From Microseira wollei NIES-4236 (GTDB lineage: Bacteria > Cyanobacteriota > Cyanobacteriia > Cyanobacteriales > Aerosakkonemataceae), in assembly GCF_020521235.1 (NCBI RefSeq), contig NZ_BLAY01000116.1, forward strand, positions 1-33,119: a DNA stretch of 33,119 bases, in the 5' to 3' direction. The notes under the pieces were generated by a model. It made no database searches, was not told where the DNA came from, and saw only the letters and a program-made list of their open reading frames with translations. Shown piece after piece: positions 1 through 8,075 of the stretch; position 1 is the stretch's first letter, and every line of letters starts with the position of its first letter. The translations under genes and the position numbers were made by a program.

Positions 1-1
1 A

Positions 2-223
2 ATGGAAAACCAAAATCATGAATCCAAGTTTGAAGGAACACCTGAAATTGAATCTCTCAACATTGCTGACCTCGAGCTTCTTTACAAGAAATTAGAAGAT
101 GAAGATGCTGAATTATATAACGGTGGTATGTTCAATAAAGAATTTGAGTGTCCTTGTAACTGTCTCTTGGAGCCTCTAGAACCAGGAGGTTGCGCCGTAA
201 ACTATCCTGAGTATAAATTTTAG
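2..223 (+). CDS. Double-glycine-leader precursor peptide (RiPP/bacteriocin-like), copy 1
   Basis: A 73-residue peptide. Residues 1-42 are an acidic leader ending in AELYNGG; counted back from the GG, it has Leu at -12, Asp at -8 and Tyr at -4, close to the pattern cleaved by C39 peptidase/ABC exporters. The predicted core (residues 43-73) is short and contains a CPCNC cluster plus one further Cys, and Pro-Gly-Gly. The 126 nt encoding the leader are identical to those of the next gene, while the cores are unrelated. This is the classic layout of ribosomally made, post-translationally modified or exported peptides. No maturation enzyme or exporter lies in the window; it may lie to the left of base 1. 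The start codon is at base 2, so its RBS is outside the window. The class of modification cannot be told from the sequence. Confidence 0.7.
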   Translation: MENQNHESKFEGTPEIESLNIADLELLYKKLEDEDAELYNGGMFNKEFECPCNCLLEPLEPGGCAVNYPEYKF

Positions 224-285
224 ACTAAGTTTGTCTTGCTAAGAATTATTGTGTACACCAGACAACAAGTTTAAGGAGAGCAAAA

Positions 286-672
286 ATGGAAAACCAAAAT
301 CATGAATCCAAGTTTGAAGGAACACCTGAAATTGAATCTCTCAACATTGCTGACCTCGAGCTTCTTTACAAGAAATTAGAAGATGAAGATGCTGAATTAT
401 ATAACGGTGGTCGTGGGATTCAGTATAATAATTTTAGTATAATGAAGGATGTTACTTGGTCTGTACGTGAGTCTCTACTAGGTAATATTTACGGCAGCCT
501 CTGTCCTTATGCCTTCAGTGATTGTCCAGCGCTGGAAAGATGTACAAATAACGAACAATCATGTCGTCAGCTAGTATATTGCGAAAACAATAGATATCGT
601 GATGATGGGTGTCCCGATAATATGCCCTGCCGATCCCTTAAAGAATGTCAAGGCAACTATGGGCTGCAATAG
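286..672 (+). CDS. Double-glycine-leader precursor peptide with Cys-rich core, copy 2
   Basis: A 128-residue peptide with the same 42-residue leader as the upstream gene, ending in NGG, then an 86-residue core with eight Cys. The core contains two imperfect repeats of a C-R-x-L-x-x-C pattern (CRQLVYCENNRY and CRSLKECQGNYG). A strong Shine-Dalgarno AAGGAG lies at 273-278, 7 nt before the ATG. The identical leader DNA implies recent duplication or gene conversion, with the core exchanged or diversifying. The reading frame ends at TAG (670-672), but a further Cys-rich repeat continues just after it in another frame, so this protein appears truncated. Function as a secreted peptide is inferred from the leader; a surface or signalling peptide is equally possible. 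Confidence 0.7.
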   Translation: MENQNHESKFEGTPEIESLNIADLELLYKKLEDEDAELYNGGRGIQYNNFSIMKDVTWSVRESLLGNIYGSLCPYAFSDCPALERCTNNEQSCRQLVYCENNRYRDDGCPDNMPCRSLKECQGNYGLQ

Positions 673-751
673 TGTTTTAGTAGGGTGTGCTTCAAATAAT
701 TATCATGACGATAGCTGTCCCAACAATGTAAATTGTCGTACTCTTGTATGA
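659..751 (+). pseudogene. Frameshifted third Cys-rich repeat of precursor copy 2
   Basis: In the frame starting at 659 the DNA reads CNSVLVGCASNNYHDDSC followed by PNNVNCRTLV and a TGA at 749-751. This matches the repeat of the gene before it (CRQLVYCENNRYRDDGC, then PDNMPCRSL). Removing one base (C at 664, in GGGCTGC) would fuse it in frame to the upstream core. It is therefore best read as the former C-terminus of the upstream precursor, lost by a 1-nt insertion, or possibly a sequencing error. No separate RBS was seen. Confidence 0.6.
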
Positions 752-1026
752 TATATTGATTGCTAACAGCACTGATTCCGGGGTAAAACCTATCACCTTT
801 GTTTCTTACCGCGCTCTCCACTTTCTTTCGCGACGATTTTGCCTAGAAACCTGCAGGAATTACGCAAAGTTTATATCTGTAGGGTGCGTTAGCCAGCAGA
901 GTACGGCACCATGACACTATATTTATTGTCGTTGCGTAAGTCCTCACCTGGTTTCTTTGCGTCAGTCCCGTACATGAAACTGTTAATTACGTAATACTAA
1001 CGTAAGTTGCTAGTTACATCGAGCAA
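752..1026. other. Intergenic region without recognised gene
   Basis: This is non-coding between the precursor genes and the 3' end of the ABC ATPase gene. It contains GTAGGGTGCGTTAG (about 881-894), resembling a dispersed cyanobacterial sequence. No RNA gene, promoter or ORF could be supported. Confidence 0.4.
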
Positions 1027-1059
1027 AGAAACCGGGTTTCTTTAAGAAACCCGGTTTCT
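1027..1059. repeat. Near-perfect palindrome at the 3' end of the ABC ATPase gene
   Basis: AGAAACCGGGTTTCT is followed by a 3-nt centre and its inverted copy AGAAACCCGGTTTCT, about 33 bp in all. The stop codon of the ABC ATPase gene (minus strand, 1042-1044) lies inside it, so the last residues HRNRVS are encoded by the palindrome. It could form a transcription-ending hairpin for the convergent genes, but no strong T-run follows. Confidence 0.6.
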
Positions 1060-2745
1060 GTGAGCTAGCAAGGGAGCAGCTTGCAATAATGTTTGGGTAT
1101 AAGGGTGTTTGGGATGGGAAAATACTTCTTGAGTAGCGCCAATTTCCACAATTTGTCCAGAATTCATGACGGCGATGCGCGAGCAAAAAAACCTCGCCAC
1201 CCAAAGGTCATGAGTAATAAACAAATAAGTTAAGTCAAAATCCCGCTTTAATTCCAGCATTAACTCCAGCACTTGAGTTTGCACGCTAGCATCTAACATG
1301 CTGACTGGTTCATCGCAAATAACCAGTTTAGGACGAGTAATTAAAGCACGCGCGATCGCCACCCTTTGTTGTTGTCCCCCAGATAAATCAGATGGATATC
1401 GGTTATAATACTCTTCGACTGGCATTAACCCCACTCGTTCCAACATTTGCAATACTTGCTGTTTCGCTTCTGTGGGATTAGCCAGTTTGTGAATAAATAA
1501 AGGATCGGCGATACTTTGTCCTACGGTCATGCGAGGATTGAGGCAAGCATGAGGGTCTTGAAATACCATTTGAATTTGTCGCCGTTGCTGTTGCATTGAC
1601 TGGCGAGATAAAGCAGTTAAATCTTGTCCCAGAAACTCTACTTTTCCAGCAGTTGGACGAATTAGCTGCAAAATTGTTCGCGATAAAGTACTCTTTCCAC
1701 AACCAGATTCTCCCACCAATCCCAAAATTTCACCCGGATAAAGTTCTAAGTTAATTCCATCTACCGCTTTAATTGTCCGGTTTTCTCTAGATAAAAGTTG
1801 CTCGATAAAACCGCATTCCAATGTATAGTGCTGCTTCAAATCTTTAACGCGCAGAATTGGCGATTGGTAATTGGTATTTGGTATTTGGTATTCCTCCCCT
1901 GCTCCCCTGCTCCCCTGCTCCCCTGCTCCCCTGCTCTCCTCGACGGCTTGAATATGTAACGCTGCTTGCAGGAGACTGCGCGTATACTCGTGCTGGGGAC
2001 GTTGAATCACCGCTTCGGTTGTTCCGGTTTCGACTATTTTCCCGCCGTACATTACCGCCATGCGCGAGCAATATTCCCCCACCATCGCCAAGTCGTGGGA
2101 AATTAACAGCAATGCCATATCCCTTTCGCGACACAGGCGCGTCAGTTCTTGTAAAATTTGCGCCGATACCGTGACATCTAAACTCGTGGTCGGCTCATCT
2201 GCCACAATCAGTTTGGGAGAAAGTAACAGAGCGAGAGCGATCGCTACCCGCTGTCGCATTCCGCCGCTAAATTCGTGGGGATATTGCGTCCACCGACTCG
2301 CCGGTATTTTCACCGCTTCTAACGTTTCAATTGCCTTGTCTTTTGCCTGACCTTGAGACAATTCTGGTTTATGTGCTTTTAGCGTTTCGATGCAATGATC
2401 CCCAATCGTCATTAAAGGATCGAGGCGCGTCATCGGATCTTGAAAAATCAGCGCCACTGCTTCCCCCCGAAAGCGGCGCAATTGCGCTGCATCGAGGTCG
2501 AATACCGACTCTCCGGCAAAGGTTACTCGCCCCTCAATCCGCGTTTCAGGGGGTAATAACCGCATCGCCGCCCGTCCCAGGGTTGATTTACCACAACCCG
2601 ATTCTCCCACCAATCCCAGTCTTTCCCCCGGTTGTAAGGTAAAAGAAACGCCATCAACAGCCCAGTTCGACTCCCTGCTATACTTGCGGCTGGGATAAGC
2701 TACCCGCAGATTTTCTACATTAAAAAGAATTTGATTATTGGTCAT
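1042..2745 (-). CDS. Fused dual ABC transporter ATPase, oligopeptide/dipeptide type (DppD-DppF-like)
   Basis: The protein has 567 residues and two complete nucleotide-binding domains in one chain. The N-terminal half (about 1-265, DppD/OppD-like) has Walker [10 protein letters not shown] at 47-55, signature [13 protein letters not shown] and Walker [11 protein letters not shown]. The C-terminal half (about 295-567, DppF/OppF-like) has a second [21 protein letters not shown] and [11 protein letters not shown]. Both end with the [11 protein letters not shown] / [11 protein letters not shown] region typical of peptide/nickel importers. It should power uptake of peptides or a related solute with permeases and a binding protein encoded elsewhere. 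The linker (about 268-292) is low complexity and encoded by an 8-bp repeat and GGTATTT-type heptamers. The start ATG overlaps the stop of the upstream patD-like gene (ATGA), suggesting translational coupling. Confidence 0.9.
   Translation of the reverse strand: MTNNQILFNVENLRVAYPSRKYSRESNWAVDGVSFTLQPGERLGLVGESGCGKSTLGRAAMRLLPPETRIEGRVTFAGESVFDLDAAQLRRFRGEAVALIFQDPMTRLDPLMTIGDHCIETLKAHKPELSQGQAKDKAIETLEAVKIPASRWTQYPHEFSGGMRQRVAIALALLLSPKLIVADEPTTSLDVTVSAQILQELTRLCRERDMALLLISHDLAMVGEYCSRMAVMYGGKIVETGTTEAVIQRPQHEYTRSLLQAALHIQAVEESRGAGEQGSRGAGEEYQIPNTNYQSPILRVKDLKQHYTLECGFIEQLLSRENRTIKAVDGINLELYPGEILGLVGESGCGKSTLSRTILQLIRPTAGKVEFLGQDLTALSRQSMQQQRRQIQMVFQDPHACLNPRMTVGQSIADPLFIHKLANPTEAKQQVLQMLERVGLMPVEEYYNRYPSDLSGGQQQRVAIARALITRPKLVICDEPVSMLDASVQTQVLELMLELKRDFDLTYLFITHDLWVARFFCSRIAVMNSGQIVEIGATQEVFSHPKHPYTQTLLQAAPLLAHRNRVS
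1894..1933. repeat. Five tandem 8-bp repeats (CTCCCCTG) inside a coding linker
   Basis: Five exact copies of CTCCCCTG lie within the ABC ATPase gene, beside GGTATTT heptamers at about 1866-1892. On the coding strand they encode GAGEQGSR-like residues between the two ATPase domains. The unit is not a multiple of three, so gain or loss of one copy would shift the frame. Confidence 0.85.
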
Positions 2746-3200
2746 TGGTAATTTTTCTTCCCCATTACCTCGTTCCCATGGCTCTGCCTGGGAACGCCAT
2801 TACCCATTACCGAGGCTGAGTCGTTATCTAGAAGAGCATTGCAGTAGCTTATCAGAGTTTCGATGCGCGAGCGAATCTGAGCCAGGCGTTGTTGAGTAGT
2901 TGCTGATTGACGGGAAGCTTGCAAGAAGGTGACATCTATTGAGAGTAAACGCATCTGCTTGTTGAGTTCGGTCAAGAAAGATTGTACGCGCGACATAACC
3001 GAGGGGTCTAAGTTATCGCTATCCAAGCTTAAAATTTGTTGTTGAAATAATAGTTGCAGTTGCTCGAAGCTCTGTCGCAGGAGAGTCGGGTTTGGATTGT
3101 CATCAGCGACAGTTTGTTGCAGATGGACAACAGCGGTGAAAAATTCTTGATAGCGATCGCGATAAAACTGCGGTAACATTTTTAGTTCATTAGGATACAA
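2742..3200 (-). CDS. patD: PatD-like protein (heterocyst frequency control family)
   Basis: A 152-residue, all-helical soluble protein. Its features fit the small cyanobacterial PatD family: FYRDRYQEFFTAVVHLQQTV near the N-terminus, then VQSFLTELNKQMRLLSIDV with FLQASRQSATTQQRLAQIRS, and SYCNALLD at the end of the domain. PatD in Anabaena interacts with FtsZ and limits heterocyst frequency; relatives also occur in cyanobacteria without heterocysts, so the role here is unknown. The last ~25 residues (after LLDNDSAS) do not look like family sequence and are encoded by dispersed repeat DNA, including the hairpin at 2771-2796. The stop overlaps the start of the ABC ATPase gene. The identification is from remembered motifs, not a search. 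Confidence 0.65.
   Translation of the reverse strand: MYPNELKMLPQFYRDRYQEFFTAVVHLQQTVADDNPNPTLLRQSFEQLQLLFQQQILSLDSDNLDPSVMSRVQSFLTELNKQMRLLSIDVTFLQASRQSATTQQRLAQIRSRIETLISYCNALLDNDSASVMGNGVPRQSHGNEVMGKKNYQ
2771..2796. repeat. 26-nt dispersed hairpin repeat, copy 1
   Basis: The unit starts CGTTCCCA, contains GGCTCTGCC and ends TGGGAACG, forming a stem of about 11 bp with one bulge. Other copies are at 25139-25164 and 29849-29874. This copy is inside the 3' end of the patD-like gene and encodes part of its tail. Confidence 0.75.
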
Positions 3201-3528
3201 TCAATGTAAAGAATTTTGTCGATTCTATCAAGGCGATGGGTAACCCGCTCGCCCTGTAAAGGCGTTAGCTCTAGCAAGGATTAAGTTCTTTCCCTAAGCG
3301 CTGCTAACTGTTTTATCCTCCGCAGATTCTTGTGGAGGGTATAAGCGCATAGCTGCTAGTGGAAAATTTTCTGAAGATCCAACTACATTTGATGATTTAG
3401 CAGTGTGATAAAGGTGAAGGATCTTTCCTTGTCAGGAGCGACGAGCCGATTTTGCACCCGTACCACCGCCCGCTTTCAGGCAGATTCTCCAAACAACATC
3501 ATATTTTTAGGATTTCAGCAAGGGTAGC
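3201..3528. other. Divergent intergenic region (patD-like / rsh)
   Basis: This 328-bp region must hold the promoters of two divergent genes. No clear -35/-10 pair could be fixed. GATTTCAGCAAGGGTAGC precedes the rsh ATG, with a weak AAGG ribosome-binding site. Confidence 0.35.
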
Positions 3529-5883
3529 ATGAACGCAATAGCTCTGACTTCGACGATAGATTGTGCCCTCCCCGATTGGTTGCAGCAATGTTTGATCTCG
3601 CAGCAATCGGGGGAATCATCAGGAGCATCAACAGAAGGGATCGCAAGTAAGAAAGCAGGCGGCGCACCAGAGGTGCCTCTATCACCCGCAGACAACGAGT
3701 TAGTCTGTCGCGCTTTCAGCTTTGCTTATCAGCTGCATCAGGGACAACGTCGCGCATCGGGAGAACCGTATATCTGCCATCCGGTCGCCGTCTCGGGATT
3801 GTTGCGCGAGCTGGGTGGTAGCCCTGCTATGATAGCAGCCGGATTTCTGCACGACATCGTTGAAGATACGGATGTTACCCCAGAAGAACTGGAAAAGCTG
3901 TTTGGCGCGGAGGTAAGACAGCTAGTCGAAGGCGTCACCAAACTTTCTAAGTTCAATTTTTCCAGCAAGACCGAGCGACAAGCGGAAAACTTCCGCCGCA
4001 TGTTTTTGGCAATGGCTAAAGATATCCGGGTAATTGTGGTAAAGTTGGCAGATCGCCTGCACAACATGCGAACCCTGGAACACCTAGCAGATGAAAAAAG
4101 GCGGCGCATAGCTCTGGAAACGCGAGAAATATTTGCTCCCCTGGCGAATCGTTTGGGAATTGGGCGGTTTAAGTGGGAACTAGAAGATTTAGCCTTTAAA
4201 TATCTCGAACCGGAAGCGTATCGGCGAGTACAGGAATTAGTAGCCGAAAAACGAACCGATCGAGAAGCAAGACTGGCGCAAGTGGGGGAAACTTTACGCC
4301 AAGGTCTAAATCAAGTAGGAGTTCAATGTATCGACATTAGCTGGCGTCCCAAACACCTGTACGGGATTTTCCAAAAAATGGAGCGACAGCAAAAGGAATT
4401 TCACGAAATATTCGATTTGGCAGCAATTCGCATCATCGTTCAAACAAACGAGGAATGCTACCGCGCTTTAGCAGTTGTCCACGATGCTTTTCGACCGATT
4501 CCCGGTCGGTTTAAAGATTATATCGGTCTACCCAAACCCAACCGCTATCAATCATTGCATACCGTTGTCATCGGCTCCAGCGGGCGTCCGGTAGAAGTGC
4601 AGATCCGCACCGTGGAAATGCATCGGGTGGCAGAATATGGGATTGCAGCCCATTGGAAGTATAAAGAAACTGGTCGCTCGGACCATAGCCAACTAACAGC
4701 TGAAGATGAAAAGTTCACTTGGTTGCGCCAGTTACTGGAATGGCAAAACGACCTTAAGGATGCTCAAGAATATATCGAAAGCGTTAAAGATAACTTATTT
4801 GAAGACGATGTTTATGTCTTCACGCCCAAAGGGGATGTAATTCCCCTGTTGCAGGGAGCAACACCCGTTGATTTTGCCTATCGAATTCACACCGAGGTGG
4901 GACACCACTGTGCCGGTGCGAGGGTGAACGGGCGGATGACGCCCTTGGGGACGCGGTTGAAGAATGGCGACATTGTGGACATTATCACCCAGAAAAACGG
5001 TCGCCCTAGTTTGGATTGGCTGAACTTTGTCGTTACTCCCAGCGCGCGCAACCGAATTCGACAGTGGTACAAGCGATCGAACCGGGAAGAAAACGTGGCT
5101 CGCGGACGGGAACTGCTAGAAAAGGAATTGGGTAAAACTGGTTTTGAAGCGCTGCTGAAGTCGGAACCGATGCAGGCGGCGGCGGAACGATGTAACTACC
5201 ACAGCGTGGAAGATTTACTCGCCGCTTTGGGTTACGGTGAAGTGACGCTAAATTTAGTCGTCAATCGACTGCGGGATGCGGTGAGGGCGTCACAACCGAT
5301 TGCTCCTGCTCTTGACAGCTGTGCCGAGTCGCCCTTAAGTTGTGAGTTGGCAAAAAGTGGGGCTGTTAGCACTGCGCTGAAAGAACGGGAAGGACTGCGT
5401 CCTGCTGCACCGAGTACCCAACGCTCTCCGATTGCTGGGGTTGAAGGGTTACTTTATTCCCTAGCTGGGTGTTGCACACCCATCCCCGGCGAACCGATTA
5501 TTGGATTGGTGACGCGCAGCAATCGCGGGATTTCGATTCACCGACAAGGGTGTCCAAATCTGGAGAATGTGGAAGGCGATCGCTTAATCCCCGTCAGCTG
5601 GAATCCCGCCGACTCAGATAGTCTTCGTCCCCAAACCTACCCGGTTAATCTTCAAATTGAAGTCCTCGACCGAGTCGGCGTGCTTAAAGACATTCTTTCT
5701 CGCTTAACTGACAACTTTATCAACGTCCGCAGCGCCCAAGTCAAAACCTATGATAACCGCCCTGCTTTGATCGGTTTAGGCATCGATATCCGCGATTATG
5801 ACCAATTAGAGCGCATTTTCACCCAAATTAAAAAGATGAGCGACGTATTAAATATCCGCCGTCTCAGTGAGGTGGAAGATTAG
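3529..5883 (+). CDS. rsh: Bifunctional (p)ppGpp synthetase/hydrolase, RelA/SpoT family (Rsh)
   Basis: The protein has 784 residues. It makes pppGpp/ppGpp from ATP and GTP/GDP and hydrolyses it, setting the stringent response. The HD hydrolase domain has HPVAVSGLL (His84) and FLHDIVEDT (His108-Asp109), so hydrolase residues look intact. The synthetase domain has YGIFQKME and RFKDYIGLPKPNRYQSLHT, with the conserved Asp/Tyr and substrate-binding residues. A TGS domain begins near DDVYVFTPKGDVIPL, a zinc-finger-like segment contains GCCTPIPGEPIIG, and a C-terminal ACT domain occupies about the last 80 residues. This is the order of full-length long Rsh enzymes. Residues ~28-50, before the HD domain, look like a variable insertion. 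No operon partner is evident. Confidence 0.95.
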   Translation: MNAIALTSTIDCALPDWLQQCLISQQSGESSGASTEGIASKKAGGAPEVPLSPADNELVCRAFSFAYQLHQGQRRASGEPYICHPVAVSGLLRELGGSPAMIAAGFLHDIVEDTDVTPEELEKLFGAEVRQLVEGVTKLSKFNFSSKTERQAENFRRMFLAMAKDIRVIVVKLADRLHNMRTLEHLADEKRRRIALETREIFAPLANRLGIGRFKWELEDLAFKYLEPEAYRRVQELVAEKRTDREARLAQVGETLRQGLNQVGVQCIDISWRPKHLYGIFQKMERQQKEFHEIFDLAAIRIIVQTNEECYRALAVVHDAFRPIPGRFKDYIGLPKPNRYQSLHTVVIGSSGRPVEVQIRTVEMHRVAEYGIAAHWKYKETGRSDHSQLTAEDEKFTWLRQLLEWQNDLKDAQEYIESVKDNLFEDDVYVFTPKGDVIPLLQGATPVDFAYRIHTEVGHHCAGARVNGRMTPLGTRLKNGDIVDIITQKNGRPSLDWLNFVVTPSARNRIRQWYKRSNREENVARGRELLEKELGKTGFEALLKSEPMQAAAERCNYHSVEDLLAALGYGEVTLNLVVNRLRDAVRASQPIAPALDSCAESPLSCELAKSGAVSTALKEREGLRPAAPSTQRSPIAGVEGLLYSLAGCCTPIPGEPIIGLVTRSNRGISIHRQGCPNLENVEGDRLIPVSWNPADSDSLRPQTYPVNLQIEVLDRVGVLKDILSRLTDNFINVRSAQVKTYDNRPALIGLGIDIRDYDQLERIFTQIKKMSDVLNIRRLSEVED

Positions 5884-6029
5884 ATCGGGTCATGGGTAAT
5901 AGGTCATAGGTAATTGGGAATGAGGTATCAGTCGTCATGCTTCATCTTTCCTCTGTCATATGCCTATGGCTATGCCCCATTCGCCTATATATCCGCTAGA
6001 CTGGTGCTTATGCATTTTTCAGGAGCAGT

Positions 6030-6467
6030 ATGGCTTTTAGTTTAGCCAAGTGCGTTTCTATCGTCGCTACCGCAGTAGCTCTGACAACCGTCGTCCCCGG
6101 TGTTGCTTATTCCCAGTCCGCTAATCCAAGTGCAGCACCTCGTCCGGCGGAAAATCAACCCGCAACCCCTTCTAATCGTCCATCTGCTGGACAACAGGAA
6201 TTGAATCTCTCTGCTCAACAGAGAGAACGCATTCAGTCTATTCTGGTTAACAGACAACAGCAAATTGAGGCGGTGTTGACCAAAGAGCAACGGGATACAA
6301 TTGTAGAAGCACAGCGTTCTGGTCAGCAAATTACCGCACAAACCTTGAACCTGACGCCAGATCAGATCAACCGGATTCGACAAATCGTTCAGTCTTCTAA
6401 CGATCAAATCAAACAGGTTCTTACTCCAGAACAAATCCAACAATTGCAAAATCAATCAAATCGCTAG
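6030..6467 (+). CDS. Small exported Spy/CpxP-like (LTxxQ) protein
   Basis: A 145-residue protein. Residues 1-28 form a signal peptide (Lys near the start, hydrophobic AVALTTVVPGVAYS), followed by a Pro/Ala/Gln-rich linker. The rest is helical, with repeated motifs LSAQQRERI, LTPDQINRI and LTPEQIQQL, the LTxxQ signature of the Spy/CpxP periplasmic chaperone and stress-sensor group. A role in periplasmic protein protection or metal stress is only inferred. AGGAG in TCAGGAGCAGTATGG gives a good ribosome-binding site and fixes the start. Confidence 0.75.
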   Translation: MAFSLAKCVSIVATAVALTTVVPGVAYSQSANPSAAPRPAENQPATPSNRPSAGQQELNLSAQQRERIQSILVNRQQQIEAVLTKEQRDTIVEAQRSGQQITAQTLNLTPDQINRIRQIVQSSNDQIKQVLTPEQIQQLQNQSNR

Positions 6468-6477
6468 GAATGAGTTA

Positions 6478-6528
6478 TTAGTTATTAGTTATTAGTCTAG
6501 TTTAAAAAATAACTAATAACTAATTTTT
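6478..6528 (+). repeat. AT-rich heptameric repeat forming an inverted repeat, possible terminator
   Basis: Tandem TTATTAG units are followed ~12 nt later by AACTAATAACTAA and then TTTTTAG. The two arms can pair, and the T-run after the second arm makes a weak intrinsic terminator possible for the Spy-like gene. It is also a short tandem repeat of the type seen elsewhere in this window. Confidence 0.4.
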
Positions 6529-6559
6529 AGATTTAGTGAAGAGCTGCGCGAACGCAATC

Positions 6560-8011
6560 ATGGACGCAACTGCAACAATCCAAAATTATCCCAATCCCTT
6601 CTTTTCCCTCAATTACGTACCCGCGTTTGAATCTCTAGGAGACGATTATTTTGACATAGTAGCGGCGTCAGAATTCCCCCAGCATATTTTAAGATTCCGC
6701 AACGACCAATTGCTTCCCTTATTGGGACTCGAACCCAAAACGGTTACGGATAACGATTTTATCGAAGCCTTTGGTAAGTTTCAGGGAAGTCAGCTGTGTT
6801 TGGCAATGCGTTACCACGGCTATCAATTTGGCGAATATAACCCCATGTTGGGAGATGGTAGGGGTTTTCTGTACGGTCAACTCAAGGGTGTCGATGGCGC
6901 ACTTTACGACTTCGGTACTAAAGGTTCCGGTACAACGCCTTATTCTCGCGGCGGCGATGGGAAACTCACGCTTAAAGGTGGCGTGCGAGAAGTTTTGGCG
7001 GCGGAAGCTTTGCACTACATGGGTGTGAAAACTTCCCGCACCTTAAGCATGATAGAAACAGGTCAAGCACTCTGGCGAGGAGATGAACCATCACCCACTC
7101 GCTCATCCGTAATGGTGCGTTTTAGCCGTTCCCATATCCGATTTGGTACGTTTGAACGGTTGCACCGCATCGGTCGTAAAGATCTTACCACAAAACTGTT
7201 AAATCACGTCATTGAATATTATTACCCGTCTGTGCAGGGCGCAGCCGAACCCTACTCGTTATTTTATGCAGAATTAGTCCAACGAGTCGCAGAATTGGTG
7301 GCTCAATGGATGGCGGCAGGCTTTTGTCATGGGGTATTAAATACAGATAACATGTCGATTGTGGGTGAAAGTTTTGACTATGGTCCTTATGGGTTTATTC
7401 CCAAATACGACCCCAATTTTATAGCTGCCTATTTTGACTATTACGGACGTTACAGTTACGGGAGTCAACCCGCAATTTGTAAGATGAATTTACAGATGCT
7501 GCAAGTTCCCCTAGGTGCTGCAATACCGGCGAATGATATGGAAGCAGCTTTGTCGCGGTTTGACGAGCATTATTATTTGACTTACAAGCAGTTAATGCTG
7601 AGAAAGTTGGGTTTGGAGAATTTACAATTACCCGAAGCTGATGAGTTATTGAAATTAACGATTGCTATTTTAAAGGAAACTGAGTTAGGCTATCACGACT
7701 TTTTTACAGAAATTACCGATCTTTTCCACAGACATTCCCCCGAAGATGTTGATAGTATCTTCAGCGATGCGGACTTTTTGCGCTATGTTGGCAAATCGGA
7801 TAATCTAGAAAATTGGCAGCAGATTTTTACTCGAATTTTGCAGCATTTACCCCTCGATGTGCGCGGTCAAATTCCTCAAACAATGGCGCGTTGGAATCCA
7901 AGAACGGTATTGCTCAGACCCCGCATTGAAGCCATTTGGCGACCGATTGTGATGGAAGATAATTGGGAACCTTTTTATGAGTTGATAAGGCAGCTACAAT
8001 CTGGAGAATAA
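6560..8011 (+). CDS. selO: Protein adenylyltransferase SelO (YdiU/UPF0061 family)
   Basis: SelO is a pseudokinase-fold enzyme that binds ATP upside-down and transfers AMP to Ser/Thr/Tyr of proteins; in bacteria it is linked to redox stress. Recognisable family motifs are [12 protein letters not shown], the nucleotide-binding stretch [40 protein letters not shown], and the catalytic [11 protein letters not shown] followed by FDYGPYGFI (the DFG-like Asp). The length (483-491 residues) is normal. The frame is open from a GTG at 6536, but ATG at 6560 is preferred because family members begin close to this point and GTG lacks a ribosome-binding site. ATG also has no good one, so the start is uncertain by 8 codons. 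Confidence 0.93.
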   Translation: MDATATIQNYPNPFFSLNYVPAFESLGDDYFDIVAASEFPQHILRFRNDQLLPLLGLEPKTVTDNDFIEAFGKFQGSQLCLAMRYHGYQFGEYNPMLGDGRGFLYGQLKGVDGALYDFGTKGSGTTPYSRGGDGKLTLKGGVREVLAAEALHYMGVKTSRTLSMIETGQALWRGDEPSPTRSSVMVRFSRSHIRFGTFERLHRIGRKDLTTKLLNHVIEYYYPSVQGAAEPYSLFYAELVQRVAELVAQWMAAGFCHGVLNTDNMSIVGESFDYGPYGFIPKYDPNFIAAYFDYYGRYSYGSQPAICKMNLQMLQVPLGAAIPANDMEAALSRFDEHYYLTYKQLMLRKLGLENLQLPEADELLKLTIAILKETELGYHDFFTEITDLFHRHSPEDVDSIFSDADFLRYVGKSDNLENWQQIFTRILQHLPLDVRGQIPQTMARWNPRTVLLRPRIEAIWRPIVMEDNWEPFYELIRQLQSGE

Positions 8012-8075
8012 AAAAGAATTTTAGATTTTAGATTTGAATTTAATCTGAAATCTGCAATTCTTCAATCTGCAATCT

